Source: Dyadobacter sediminis
Lineage (GTDB): Bacteria > Bacteroidota > Bacteroidia > Cytophagales > Spirosomataceae
NCBI RefSeq assembly: GCF_005860765.1
Contig: NZ_VCEI01000029.1
Location: 372,001-436,000 of the forward strand
Length of the DNA stretch: 64,000 bases
Reading direction: 5' to 3'
Shown here: one piece after another, positions 41,819 through 50,976 of the stretch
Layout: each line of letters starts with the position of its first letter
Numbering within the stretch: position 1 is the stretch's first letter
Notes under the pieces: generated by a model
Database searches by the model: none
What the model saw: only the letters and a program-made list of their open reading frames with translations
What the model was told of the DNA's origin: nothing
Program-made: the position numbers and the translations under genes

Positions 41819-42685
41819 ATGATCAAAGCACAATTTGAAAATCTTTATCCTGATTCACACGCTTCCTTTATCGTGAATGCGTTCACGCTGGACAAGTTTG
41901 ACGTGCCGTATCATTTTCATCCGCAGTACGAACTGACACTCATTGTAAAAGGAAACGGAAAACGCTTTGTAGGCAAGAATATGGCGGGATTTGATTCCGG
42001 AGATCTGGTTTTTCTGGGTTCGGACCTGCCGCATTCATGGAAATCGGAAAATACAGCCCGGACGGAAGCTGTACAGTCCGTTGTTGTGCAGTTTGAAAAG
42101 AACTTTCTCGGCCCTGAATTTTTTGACAAACCCGAACTGGCCGAAATCAATAATCTGTTGAAATTGAGTGCTTGCGGAATTCAGTTTATCCATGACGGAG
42201 CAGCGGCGGCAGGCGAAAAAATGAAGTTGCTTGCCGCCCAGGAAAATGCCTTTCGTAAAATGACGATGCTGCTGGAAATCCTGTACGATCTGGCAAAGTC
42301 CGGCGATTACGTTCTGCTGGATCCGGACGCAACCATTGCGCAGCAGCACAACAGCCACAAGGAGCGCGTCAATGCCGCTTTGGGCTATATTGTGGATAAT
42401 TTCAGAAATGACATCGTGCTGAACAAAGTAGCGTCGCTTGCCAATATGTCGCCCAATGCATTTTGTAAATATTTCAAAAAAATGACCAACAAAACCTTTG
42501 TAGAAACGGTTATAGATTACCGGATCAGCTTTGCCGTACAACAGCTGATTGCTACAGACAAGACAGTTTCAGAAATTGCACTGGAAAGCGGATTCGGAGA
42601 CATTTCGCATTTTTACAAACTGTTTAAAAAAAGGATGAACATGAGCCCGCTGAATTACAGGAACAGCTTTCAGAAAAGTTTGTAA
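41819..42685 (+). CDS. AraC-family regulator with cupin sensor domain
   Basis: A cupin domain (about 20-110: DVPYHFHPQYELTLIVKGNGKRFVG, FDSGDLVFLGSDLPHSW) precedes an AraC double helix-turn-helix (about 185-285: VASLANMSPNAFCKYFKKMTNKTF, GFGDISHFYKLFKKRMNMSPLNYR). It is divergent from the dioxygenase gene with a 139-base spacer, a usual position for a local regulator. It may control the dioxygenase and possibly the SusCD locus. Confidence 0.9.
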   Translation: MIKAQFENLYPDSHASFIVNAFTLDKFDVPYHFHPQYELTLIVKGNGKRFVGKNMAGFDSGDLVFLGSDLPHSWKSENTARTEAVQSVVVQFEKNFLGPEFFDKPELAEINNLLKLSACGIQFIHDGAAAAGEKMKLLAAQENAFRKMTMLLEILYDLAKSGDYVLLDPDATIAQQHNSHKERVNAALGYIVDNFRNDIVLNKVASLANMSPNAFCKYFKKMTNKTFVETVIDYRISFAVQQLIATDKTVSEIALESGFGDISHFYKLFKKRMNMSPLNYRNSFQKSL

Positions 42686-42703
42686 TCGGTACATACGGAC
42701 TGT

Positions 42704-43063
42704 TTATTTGCAGAAAGCATCTTCAATATGCAGCGTATTTGATTTGCCGTTTTGCTGGATCAGAATGGAAACAATGTCAAAACGGACGTCAAAATGCCAG
42801 TCATGATCGTAAATGTACTGCTCCGCTGCTTTCATGACCAGCCTTGCTTTTGCTGCGTTCACAAACTGTTCCGGCATGCCGAAACCGGTTCCGCTTCTGG
42901 TTTTCACCTCGACAAAAATCAGCATTTTGTCCTTTCTGATGATCAGGTCAATTTCCAGATGTCTGTTGCGGTAATTCTTTTCAACTATTTCGTATCCTTT
43001 TTGCTTTAAAAATGCAGTAGCCTGTTTTTCTCCCCAGTTTCCTGTATCGTTGTGTGTTGCCAT
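42704..43063 (-). CDS. yraN: YraN family (UPF0102) nuclease-like protein
   Basis: The 119-residue protein has the YraN layout: N-terminal GNWGEKQATAFLKQKGYEIVEKNYRNRHLEIDLI, then IFVEVKTRSG, which supplies the D...ExK triad of the PD-(D/E)xK fold. Members are predicted endonucleases, possibly for Holliday-like substrates; activity is unproven here. It converges on the AraC gene with 18 bases between. Confidence 0.9.
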   Translation of the reverse strand: MATHNDTGNWGEKQATAFLKQKGYEIVEKNYRNRHLEIDLIIRKDKMLIFVEVKTRSGTGFGMPEQFVNAAKARLVMKAAEQYIYDHDWHFDVRFDIVSILIQQNGKSNTLHIEDAFCK

Positions 43064-43194
43064 AGAACATTTTATATACTAAAGTGTGTTATTTATCTAG
43101 TAAGAATTCGTTATGACGCAGAAATTTCAAAAGGTCACAAAAAATAAATAATGTTGGCTTCAAAAGCAGTCGCAGGCCAATCCCTGAATTTTAA

Positions 43195-43923
43195 ATGAAT
43201 ATCCGGATCAATAAACAAGTGCTTTTTCGTAACCTCGGGCTGATCGATTATCAGGAAGCGTGGGATTATCAGGAAAAAATTTTTGCAGAAACCATTTCAG
43301 TCAAGACCGCCAACCGGAATCTGGACAGTGAAAAGCAGCAATTAACGCCCAATTATCTGTTATTTTGCCAGCATCCGCACGTATATACGCTGGGCAAGAA
43401 CGGAAAGCCGGATCATTTGCTGCTGGAAGAAAACGGGCTTGCACAAAAACAGGCAAAATATTACAGGATCAACCGCGGAGGCGACATTACTTATCACGGA
43501 CCCGGCCAGCTTGTGGGCTATCCGATTCTGGACCTGGATAATTTTTTTACGGATATACATCTTTACATGCGCATGCTGGAGGAAAGTATCATCCTGACTT
43601 TGGCGGATTACGGACTGAAGGCCGGCCGTATTGACGGACTGACGGGCGTATGGCTCGGTTATGAAGCACAGGAAAATCCGAGAAAGATTTGTGCACTGGG
43701 CGTAAAAACCAGCCGCTGGGTTACGATGCACGGGTTTGCACTGAACGTAAATACGGATTTATCTTATTTCGGAAACATCGTTCCGTGCGGCATTCAGGAT
43801 AAAGCCGTAACGTCCATGGCAGCCGAACTCGGGTATGAACCGGATATTCAGGAAGTTTCAGAAAAATTAAAAAATCATTTGGCAGAACTGTTCCGAATGG
43901 AACTGCAAGTAGTAAATCCATGA
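43195..43923 (+). CDS. lipB: Lipoyl(octanoyl) transferase
   Basis: The 242-residue LipB has RGGDITYHGPGQLVGYPI (residues 94-111), the lysine in ALGVKTSRWVTMHGFALNV (Lys171) and the acyl-carrying Cys198 in CGIQDKAVTSM. It moves octanoate from acyl carrier protein to lipoyl domains. It overlaps the next gene by 4 bases (ATGA), so the two are probably translated together. Confidence 0.96.
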   Translation: MNIRINKQVLFRNLGLIDYQEAWDYQEKIFAETISVKTANRNLDSEKQQLTPNYLLFCQHPHVYTLGKNGKPDHLLLEENGLAQKQAKYYRINRGGDITYHGPGQLVGYPILDLDNFFTDIHLYMRMLEESIILTLADYGLKAGRIDGLTGVWLGYEAQENPRKICALGVKTSRWVTMHGFALNVNTDLSYFGNIVPCGIQDKAVTSMAAELGYEPDIQEVSEKLKNHLAELFRMELQVVNP

Positions 43924-44333
43924 AGAAAGACATTATATTTCATCCGGTACAAGGCGTCCAGGTGGCGATTGTAAGAACTGTAAATGAGTTGAATACCACG
44001 GAATGGAACGTTATTGTCATCAACCGGAATGACAAGCCGATTACCAATTGCTTTGTAACCTCGAAAGGATACAGCAACAGCGAATCCGGAACGAATTCAG
44101 ATCAGCGTACATCCACATTAAGACACTTTTTCCCGGAAATCCAGCCTGGTGCACATGTGATTGTAGAACCGATTATGCCGGACGTCTTTCATCTCAATAA
44201 CGAGTTTTGGATCAGTTATTTCCTTGAAAAACAGATCTACGATAAAAAGTTTATCTTCGTGCCGGACAGCATTATCGAAGATAACCTGATTGTGATTGAT
44301 CCGCCTGGCGTTGAAGGCATTCTGCATGAATAA
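43920..44333 (+). CDS. Conserved hypothetical protein co-translated with lipB
   Basis: The 137-residue soluble protein has no signal peptide or membrane segment. It reads as an all-beta fold (VQVAIVRTVN, EWNVIVINRNDKPITNCFVTSKGYS, FPEIQPGAHVIVEPIMPDVFHLNNEFWISYFL). The 4-base overlap with lipB supports it as a real gene. No named domain is recognised. Its position between lipB and a 3'-5' exonuclease gives no clear functional hint. Confidence 0.75.
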   Translation: MKKDIIFHPVQGVQVAIVRTVNELNTTEWNVIVINRNDKPITNCFVTSKGYSNSESGTNSDQRTSTLRHFFPEIQPGAHVIVEPIMPDVFHLNNEFWISYFLEKQIYDKKFIFVPDSIIEDNLIVIDPPGVEGILHE

Positions 44334-44386
44334 GCATCATCCGGCAAATATTTTAAAGAAAATGATAGCAAGATAACACACATACT

Positions 44387-45121
44387 ATGACTGAAGAATT
44401 CAAGAAAAAAGCAAAAAGCCTTCTGCTGCTCGATATTGAAACCGTAGCCGCCTGTGCATCGTACGACGAGTTGCCGGAACGCATGCAGAAACTCTGGGAT
44501 AAAAAGGCGGTCAGTCTGAAAAAAGGCGATGATACCTTGTCCAATGCAGAATATTTCTATAACCGCAGCGCGATCTATTCTGAATTCGGCAAAATCATCT
44601 GCATTGCTTTCGGTGCTTTTTACTGGAATGAAAAAAATGAAATTGCCTTCAAGGTCAGCAGTTTTTCCGGTGACAACGAGGCGGAGGTTCTGTTGCAGTT
44701 CAGGACACTGATCGAAAAGTACCCTTCAGACCAGCTGATCCTTTGCGCACACAATGGCAAGGAATTTGATTTTCCGTTCATTTGCCGCCGAATGCTGATC
44801 CACGGCATAGAAATTCCGAAAGCATTGCAGATCTCGGGTAAAAAACCATGGGAAATTCTGCATCAGGATACGATGGATATGTGGAAATTCGGCGATTACA
44901 AAAGTTATACATCGCTGGATTTGCTGGCGGCAGTTTTTGACATTCCGGGAAGTAAAAACGAAATGAGCGGCGATCAGGTCACAAAGGTATATTATGAGGA
45001 AAATGACCTTTTGAAGATAAGCCGTTATTGCAGAGAAGATGTGGTTGTAATGGCACAGCTTTATTTAAGATTACAAAACTTTGAGACCGTACATCCGGAC
45101 AACATTATCCGGGTGGAATAA
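44387..45121 (+). CDS. DEDD-family 3'-5' exonuclease (PolB-exonuclease-like)
   Basis: The 244-residue protein has the DnaQ-like acidic set: Asp16 and Glu18 (LLLLDIETV), an Asp in CAHNGKEFDFPFICRRM, and an Asp in YCREDVVVMAQLYL with the Tyr/Arg context of DEDDy enzymes. It lacks polymerase domains, so it is a free-standing nuclease of the type often annotated as predicted 3'-5' exonuclease. It may proofread or repair DNA, or process RNA. Confidence 0.85.
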   Translation: MTEEFKKKAKSLLLLDIETVAACASYDELPERMQKLWDKKAVSLKKGDDTLSNAEYFYNRSAIYSEFGKIICIAFGAFYWNEKNEIAFKVSSFSGDNEAEVLLQFRTLIEKYPSDQLILCAHNGKEFDFPFICRRMLIHGIEIPKALQISGKKPWEILHQDTMDMWKFGDYKSYTSLDLLAAVFDIPGSKNEMSGDQVTKVYYEENDLLKISRYCREDVVVMAQLYLRLQNFETVHPDNIIRVE

Positions 45122-45191
45122 TACGCAGAGTCTGACATTTGTCAGCAAGCAGCTTTTGCAGCGTTGCAAGGCCATATATATATAAGAATAC

Positions 45192-47579
45192 ATGAAAGAT
45201 AAAAGAATAAAAGACAAGGGCAATCATGACAAAAAGGAGGTAAAATCACCTCATCATATTGTTTCCTATATAGATAACCTGAAAGCGGACATCGCGGCTT
45301 TCTTTGACCTGAACAGCGAGCATTCGTTCCGGCCGTTTGATGTACACGATCATTTTGGTGTGCAGGACAAAAAAGTGCGTCAGCTGTTCAATGAAATTAT
45401 TCATGAACTGGAAGAATCAGGACGGCTCGTGCATCAGAACGGCGGCTATTCGGCTGTTTTTAATAAAGAAGTAAATAAAGGGCTTACCGGACGTGTAGAC
45501 CGTGTAAATAAATCGTTTGCGTTCGTCATTATTGAAGGCAGGGAAGATGATATTTACGTAGAAACCGAGCTTCTGAACGGTGCATGGGACGGGGATATCG
45601 TCACCATTCAGCCATTGACCAAAAGCAGCCGCAGTTCGAGATCGGGCCGCAATGATTCGGGGAAAAACCGGGTGGAAGGAAGAGTTACCGAAATCGTAAC
45701 GCGCTCTGCTGCTGAAATTGTAGGCATTATTGAAATCAATCCGCGGTTTGCCGTTGTGCAGCCGGACAATAAAAAGCTTTTTGATCCGATCTTTGTCGAA
45801 CCTGAAGAAGTCAAAACGGCACAGGACGGCGACAAGGTGATTGTGAAAGTTACCCAATGGCCCACGCGCAGAAGCCAGGCAGAAGGGGAAATTGTAGAAG
45901 TGCTGGGAAAAGCCGGCGACAATGACGTGGAAATGCACGCGATTCTGGCTGAGTTCGGACTTCCGTACCAGTTTCCTGAAAATGTGGAAGCAGAGGCGCA
46001 GAAAATACCGGATGTCATTTCTGAAAAGGAAATACAAAACAGAAAGGATATCCGCAATGTGCTTACTTTCACAATTGACCCGGTGGATGCCAAGGATTTT
46101 GACGATGCGCTTTCCGTACGGTATCTGGAAGAAGGAAATGTGGAAATCGGCGTGCATATTGCTGATGTTTCGCATTACGTGCTGCCCGGAACCGAGCTGG
46201 AAAAAGAGGCATACCGCCGCGCTACATCGGTTTATTTAGTAGACAGAACGGTTCCGATGCTTCCGGAAAAGCTTTCGAACAATCTCTGCTCACTCCGGCC
46301 GCACGAAGACAAACTTGCGTTTTCGGCTATTTTTGAAATCAGTCCGAAAGGGAAACTGCTGAAAGAATGGTTTGGCCGTACGATCATTCATTCCGACCGT
46401 CGTTACTCGTATGAAGAAGCACAGGCTGTGCTGGATTCCGGAGAAGGCGACTTTCCAAGTGAACTGAACACGCTGAACACGCTTGCCAAGATTTTCAGAA
46501 AAGAGCGTTTTAAAAACGGCGCGATCAATTTTGAAACCAAGGAAGTCCGCTTCAGACTGGACGAAAAAGGAAAACCGCTGGGCATTTATACAAAAGAACG
46601 CCACGATTCCAACAAGCTGATCGAGGAATTTATGCTTCTTGCCAACAAGCGGGTCGCTGAATTTGTTTATGCTTTATCGAAAGGCGAAGATAAAAATACG
46701 ATGGTTTACCGTATCCACGAAGCGCCGGATACGGACCGTTTGAAAACATTTGCCACGTTTGTCGCCAAGCTCGGGCATAAGCTGGAAGTGGAAGAGGAAA
46801 GTAAAATCGCCAGTTCCATGAACAAAATGCTGTCCAGGATTGAAGGGAAGCCAGAGCAGAACCTGATCGAATCGCTGGCCGTCAGAACGATGGCAAAAGC
46901 ACGATACAGCGTTGAAGACCTCGGCCATTTCGGACTTGCATTTGAGCGGTATTCTCACTTTACTTCTCCGATCCGCCGTTACCCGGATGTTATGGCGCAC
47001 AGGCTTTTGCAGCATTATCTTGACGGCGGCAGTAATGTTGACCGTGATGCTTATGAAGATGCTTCCAAGCATTCCTCCGAACGTGAAAGGCTTGCAGCAG
47101 AAGCAGAACGGGCTTCCATCAAGTACAAGCAGGTGGAATACATGAGCATGATGGATAAGGATCAGGAGTTTGACGGAATTATTACGGGCGTTACCGAGTT
47201 CGGGATTTTTGTCGAAATTACTGAAACGGCTTCCGAAGGTCTGATCCGTATGACGGATCTCGGCGATGATTTTTATGAACTCGACAAGGAAAATTACCGG
47301 ATCATCGGTCAGCGTACCAAAAAGATCTACACTTTTGGCGATGTCGTAAAGGTGAAAGTTAAGGAAACAAATCTTGCACGCAGAAGCATGGACTTGTACC
47401 TTGCCGGAACGACTCCGTCCCCAAGTCGTAACAGCGGCAGTTCAAGAAACAGTGACGGTTTAAGAAGCAGTAACCGGAAACCCAGAGAAGCAGGTCCTGC
47501 CCGTAAAAGCCGCAGATCCAGTTCTTCGAAATCATCAGCTTCTTCTTCGCCAAAACCGAAATCGCGTAGAAGAGGATAA
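45192..47579 (+). CDS. rnr: Ribonuclease R
   Basis: This 795-residue protein shows an N-terminal helix-turn-helix-like part, cold-shock domains (about 90-250), the RNB catalytic core with DPVDAKDFDDALSV (four metal Asp near residues 295-305) and ERYSHFTSPIRRYPD, an S1 domain (about 650-735: FDGIITGVTEFGIFVEI), and a basic Ser/Arg/Lys tail from about 740. It degrades structured RNA 3' to 5'. The tail resembles the Lys-rich tail of other RNase R enzymes. Confidence 0.96.
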   Translation: MKDKRIKDKGNHDKKEVKSPHHIVSYIDNLKADIAAFFDLNSEHSFRPFDVHDHFGVQDKKVRQLFNEIIHELEESGRLVHQNGGYSAVFNKEVNKGLTGRVDRVNKSFAFVIIEGREDDIYVETELLNGAWDGDIVTIQPLTKSSRSSRSGRNDSGKNRVEGRVTEIVTRSAAEIVGIIEINPRFAVVQPDNKKLFDPIFVEPEEVKTAQDGDKVIVKVTQWPTRRSQAEGEIVEVLGKAGDNDVEMHAILAEFGLPYQFPENVEAEAQKIPDVISEKEIQNRKDIRNVLTFTIDPVDAKDFDDALSVRYLEEGNVEIGVHIADVSHYVLPGTELEKEAYRRATSVYLVDRTVPMLPEKLSNNLCSLRPHEDKLAFSAIFEISPKGKLLKEWFGRTIIHSDRRYSYEEAQAVLDSGEGDFPSELNTLNTLAKIFRKERFKNGAINFETKEVRFRLDEKGKPLGIYTKERHDSNKLIEEFMLLANKRVAEFVYALSKGEDKNTMVYRIHEAPDTDRLKTFATFVAKLGHKLEVEEESKIASSMNKMLSRIEGKPEQNLIESLAVRTMAKARYSVEDLGHFGLAFERYSHFTSPIRRYPDVMAHRLLQHYLDGGSNVDRDAYEDASKHSSERERLAAEAERASIKYKQVEYMSMMDKDQEFDGIITGVTEFGIFVEITETASEGLIRMTDLGDDFYELDKENYRIIGQRTKKIYTFGDVVKVKVKETNLARRSMDLYLAGTTPSPSRNSGSSRNSDGLRSSNRKPREAGPARKSRRSSSSKSSASSSPKPKSRRRG

Positions 47580-47652
47580 AATCCTGCATAGAAATTGTTA
47601 CCAATTCTGTTGTTGCGAGTCTAATAAGGACTTACCTTATTTCTTAGCAGCA

Positions 47653-48024
47653 ATGGAATTGGTTTACAAGGAAGAATCTTACCAAATCATCGGCAAATGT
47701 ATGGATGTGTACAATGAGCTGGGCCATGGGTTTCTGGAAGCCGTGTACAAGGATGCATTGGAAATCTTGTTCAGCCAGCACAATATTTTCTTTGAACGGG
47801 AAAAAGAATACCTGGTCTACTTTCGCGGAATGCTGCTCAGGCATAAATTCAAAGCGGATTTTGTCGTTTATGACAAAATTATTCTCGTTGTAAAATGTGT
47901 CGTTGCGCTAACCGACGAGCACATTGCCCAAACTATCAATTACCTGAAAGTATCTCAAAACAAACTGGGCCTACTTGTTAATTTTGGCAGAGGAAAGTTA
48001 GAATACAAGCGTTTGGTACTTTAA
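47653..48024 (+). CDS. GxxExxY family protein
   Basis: The 123-residue protein carries the family motif GFLEAVY (residues 26-32), then FKADFVVYDKIILVVK, and ends INYLKVSQNKLGLLVNFGRGKLEYKRLVL. The fold is a PD-(D/E)xK nuclease relative. The usual Glu of E-x-K (ivEiKa in relatives) is Val79 here (LVVK), so catalytic activity may be lost. The function of the family is unsettled. It stands alone after rnr. Confidence 0.85.
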   Translation: MELVYKEESYQIIGKCMDVYNELGHGFLEAVYKDALEILFSQHNIFFEREKEYLVYFRGMLLRHKFKADFVVYDKIILVVKCVVALTDEHIAQTINYLKVSQNKLGLLVNFGRGKLEYKRLVL

Positions 48025-48113
48025 TTTTCAAAGCCACAAATCCACGGATTTCCACGAAATGAAATTAGTGCTGATTGGTGTATTGGTGGCTGAAAAACCT
48101 TTAAATCAATCCT

Positions 48114-49007
48114 ATGCTCCGAAGCCTCAAATTACTCAGTTTAGTTCTCCTGATCTCCATTCATTTACAAGCACAAAGCAAGTCCGACAAAGAAGAATGG
48201 AAATCCTTGTTTAACGGAAAAGACCTTACAGGGTGGGATATCAAGATTGCAGGCCATAAGGTAAATGACAATTACAAAAATACTTTCATCGTTGAAGACA
48301 ACATGATCCGCGTGAACTACAAGGAATATGAAAAGTTCACGACGGAATACGGCCATATGTATTATCACAAGCCGTACTCGCATTATAAAATCAGATTGCA
48401 GTACCGGTTTACAGGAAATCAGGTTCCCGGTGGCGCTTCGTGGAATGTAAGGAACAGCGGCATTATGCTGCATTCACAATCTGCGGCAAGCCTGGGACTG
48501 GATCAGGATTTCCCGATCTCACTGGAAATGCAGTATCTGGGCGGTTTGAATGCAGGAGAAAGAAATACCGGAAACCTCTGCACACCCGGAACAATTGTAG
48601 AAATTAACGGAAAAGTAGACGAAGCACACTGTATTAACTCCACATCAAAAACGTATAACGGCGATCAGTGGGTTACGGCAGAAGCGATCGTGCTCGGCGA
48701 TTCCATTGTACATCATCTGATTGAAGGCGATACCGTGCTGACATTTACGAAACCCAAAATCGGCGGCGGCTATGTAGGCAAAACACATACCTTTAAAGAT
48801 GGCAAAGTGAGCCGTGAAAACGAGTGGATCAAAAAAGACGGAACGCCTCTTGGAAGCGGATACATTGCACTTCAGGCCGAAAGCCATCCGATTGATTTCA
48901 GGAACATAGAAGTGTTGGAACTGAAAGGATGTATGAATAAAAAAGCATCCAATTATAAATCCTATTACGTAGTTGCCGATAACAGGCTGTGTACTTTTGG
49001 TAAATAA
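48114..49007 (+). CDS. DUF1080 (3-keto-disaccharide hydrolase fold) secreted protein
   Basis: A signal peptide ending HLQAQ (residue 21) is followed by the DUF1080 jelly roll, EWKSLFNGKDLTGWDIKIAGHK, HMYYHKPYSHYKIRLQYRF, WNVRNSGIMLHSQ and GYIALQAESHPIDFRNIEVLEL. Several DUF1080 proteins hydrolyse 3-keto-disaccharides or related glycosides in the periplasm. It is not adjacent to the SusCD locus (5.4 kb away), but could act in the same kind of pathway. Confidence 0.88.
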   Translation: MLRSLKLLSLVLLISIHLQAQSKSDKEEWKSLFNGKDLTGWDIKIAGHKVNDNYKNTFIVEDNMIRVNYKEYEKFTTEYGHMYYHKPYSHYKIRLQYRFTGNQVPGGASWNVRNSGIMLHSQSAASLGLDQDFPISLEMQYLGGLNAGERNTGNLCTPGTIVEINGKVDEAHCINSTSKTYNGDQWVTAEAIVLGDSIVHHLIEGDTVLTFTKPKIGGGYVGKTHTFKDGKVSRENEWIKKDGTPLGSGYIALQAESHPIDFRNIEVLELKGCMNKKASNYKSYYVVADNRLCTFGK

Positions 49008-49130
49008 CCCTGCTCAGACAAACCGGAAAATAAAAGCGCCAGCAGGTTATTATATAAATGATAAAAACCGGAATATTCAAAGTCTGAAAACGTATTGAAT
49101 TAAATCAGACAATTTCAGTTGCTGTTTATA

Positions 49131-49138
49131 TATTTTTG
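49131..49138 (+). promoter_or_regulatory. gldG: Probable -7 box ahead of gldG
   Basis: TATTTTTG matches TAnnTTTG exactly. Transcription would start about 75 bases before gldG, right at the hairpin 49141-49183. Confidence 0.35.
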
Positions 49139-49140
49139 CT

Positions 49141-49183
49141 AAAAAATGGACGTTAACCCAGCTGTCAGATGCGTCCATTTTTT
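49141..49183 (+). terminator. Hairpin with T-run between the DUF1080 gene and gldG
   Basis: AAAAAATGGACG and CGTCCATTTTTT form a 12-bp stem closing a 19-nt loop, ending in a T-run. It can terminate the DUF1080 transcript. If the -7 box at 49131 is real, it would instead sit at the 5' end of the gldG message. Confidence 0.65.
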
Positions 49184-49220
49184 ATTTTAAAATTGTCCCT
49201 TTAAAGCCTGCAAGGTGTTC

Positions 49221-50873
49221 ATGAAAAAAAATCTGCTCCGGTTTGTTCTGTTAGTTGGCTTGCTGGCCGGAATCAACTGGCTTGCTTCCACATTTTTTTT
49301 TCGGCTGGACCTTACAGAAGACAAACGGTACAGTATTTCGGATGCTACAAAACAGCTTTTGAATGAGCTCGATAAAGATGTTACAATCAACGTTTACCTG
49401 ACAGGTGAATTTCCGGCGGGATTTGAAAGACTGGAAAGTGCCACACTTGAAACACTGGAAGAATTCAAAACCTATTCCAACGGCCACCTTTTTATCAATT
49501 ATTCTGATCCGACCGAGGCCACAAGCGAGGAACAGCGACAAAAACAATACCTCAATCTTGTAGACCGCGGTCTTACTCCCACCAACGTATTTGCCAATGA
49601 AAATGGGAAACGCACGGAAAAAATCATTTTTCCCGGAGCCATTGTTCAGGCCGATACACTTTCTGTTCCCGTTCAGCTTCTGAAAGGAAACAAAGCCAGT
49701 ACGCCCGAAGAACAGCTTAACCAGTCGTATGAAGGCGTAGAATTTGAAATGGCCTCGGCTATCCGGTTGCTTGCCAGTCCGCAGCGGAAAAAAGTTGGTT
49801 TTATCGTAAGCCATACCAAAATTTCCCCGGCACGGCTAAGCGATTTACTGGCCTCTGTTCAGCAGCATTACGACGTTTTCCTGGACATGAACAATCCGGA
49901 ATCTTACGACGGCCTCGATGCATTGCTGGTGATGAAGCCCGACAGTGCTTTTTCGGAAGATGAAAAATTCAAGCTGGATCAATACGTTACCGGCGGCGGA
50001 AAAGCCATTTTCTTTGTAGACGGCGCCCGCGTTGACAGTGTCAGCCTGGAAGGAAATTATGCACAACCGCTTGACCTTAACCTGAACGATCTGTTTTTTC
50101 GCTGGGGCGCAAGAGTAAACACCAACCTTGTAAAAGATCTGAACTGCGCTGAGATTCTTTTAAATGTCGGGAATGTAGGCGACAAACCGGAAATCAGGCC
50201 AATGCCGTGGCGGTTTTTTCCTTTGCTCAACAACTTTGGCCGGCATTCGGTAACCCGAAATATCAATGCAGTATATACCCGCTTTCTGAGCACGATCGAT
50301 ACAGTAGGCGGTAATCCGAACATTAAAAAGACGCCGCTTTTAATGACTTCCGCTTATACGCAGACCGTCAATGCACCTGCTTTGGTGGGTTATAATGAAG
50401 CACGCAGACAGCCCGAGCCTTCACAATATAACGGCGGCGTAGAAATAGCAGGGATTTTGCTGGAAGGCACTTTTACATCTTTGTTTCAGAACCGGATTCT
50501 TCCGAATGACCCGCGTTTTAAAAAATTCAGGTCGCAGGGAAGTGCCGGAAAGGTCATCATATGCTCGGACGGCGACCTTGTCGTGAACGATTTTGATTAC
50601 AAGAGAAACGCTCCGCTTCCCCTTGGCTATGACCGTGTTACCAAACAGACTTTCGGAAATAAAGATTTCATAATGAATGCTCTTGACTATATGACGGATG
50701 CGAACGGTCTGATTACGGCAAGGAGTAAAGAAATACAGATCCGGGCTTTAGATAAAATCCGGATTCAGGAAAACCGAAAACTCTGGCAAAGTATCAATTT
50801 ACTGATTCCGCTGCTGCTGATCGGGGTTTTTGGCAGTTTAAGATACTTTTTACGTATCCGAAAATTTGGCTGA
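49221..50873 (+). CDS. gldG: Gliding motility ABC transporter component GldG
   Basis: This 550-residue protein starts at the ATG 49221; a GTG two codons earlier is also in frame. Membrane segments lie at each end (LLRFVLLVGLLAGINWLASTFFF, and LLIPLLLIGVFGSLRYFL). Between them is the periplasmic ABC-type uncharacterised transport domain with FFRLDLTEDKRYSISDATKQLL, YEGVEFEMASAIRLL and GGKAIFFVDGARVD. GldG normally works with GldF and GldA in gliding and is usually encoded beside gldF. No gldF is adjacent here. Confidence 0.9.
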   Translation: MKKNLLRFVLLVGLLAGINWLASTFFFRLDLTEDKRYSISDATKQLLNELDKDVTINVYLTGEFPAGFERLESATLETLEEFKTYSNGHLFINYSDPTEATSEEQRQKQYLNLVDRGLTPTNVFANENGKRTEKIIFPGAIVQADTLSVPVQLLKGNKASTPEEQLNQSYEGVEFEMASAIRLLASPQRKKVGFIVSHTKISPARLSDLLASVQQHYDVFLDMNNPESYDGLDALLVMKPDSAFSEDEKFKLDQYVTGGGKAIFFVDGARVDSVSLEGNYAQPLDLNLNDLFFRWGARVNTNLVKDLNCAEILLNVGNVGDKPEIRPMPWRFFPLLNNFGRHSVTRNINAVYTRFLSTIDTVGGNPNIKKTPLLMTSAYTQTVNAPALVGYNEARRQPEPSQYNGGVEIAGILLEGTFTSLFQNRILPNDPRFKKFRSQGSAGKVIICSDGDLVVNDFDYKRNAPLPLGYDRVTKQTFGNKDFIMNALDYMTDANGLITARSKEIQIRALDKIRIQENRKLWQSINLLIPLLLIGVFGSLRYFLRIRKFG

Positions 50874-50899
50874 GAGAGTACTTCATCGGTAATTTTTTA

Positions 50900-50907
50900 T
50901 ACTTTTG
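50900..50907 (+). promoter_or_regulatory. dnaN: Probable -7 box ahead of dnaN
   Basis: TACTTTTG matches TAnnTTTG exactly, 69 bases before the start codon. Confidence 0.4.
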
Positions 50908-50976
50908 TTTCCTCCAGAACGGTCTTCCGAAATCTGAAATCTATAAATTAATCAAATAACACTTACGTCACATATT

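Noticed and set aside
45417..46175. A 252-codon minus-strand frame opposite rnr
   Set aside because: It is a shadow of the RNase R gene with no recognisable domain.
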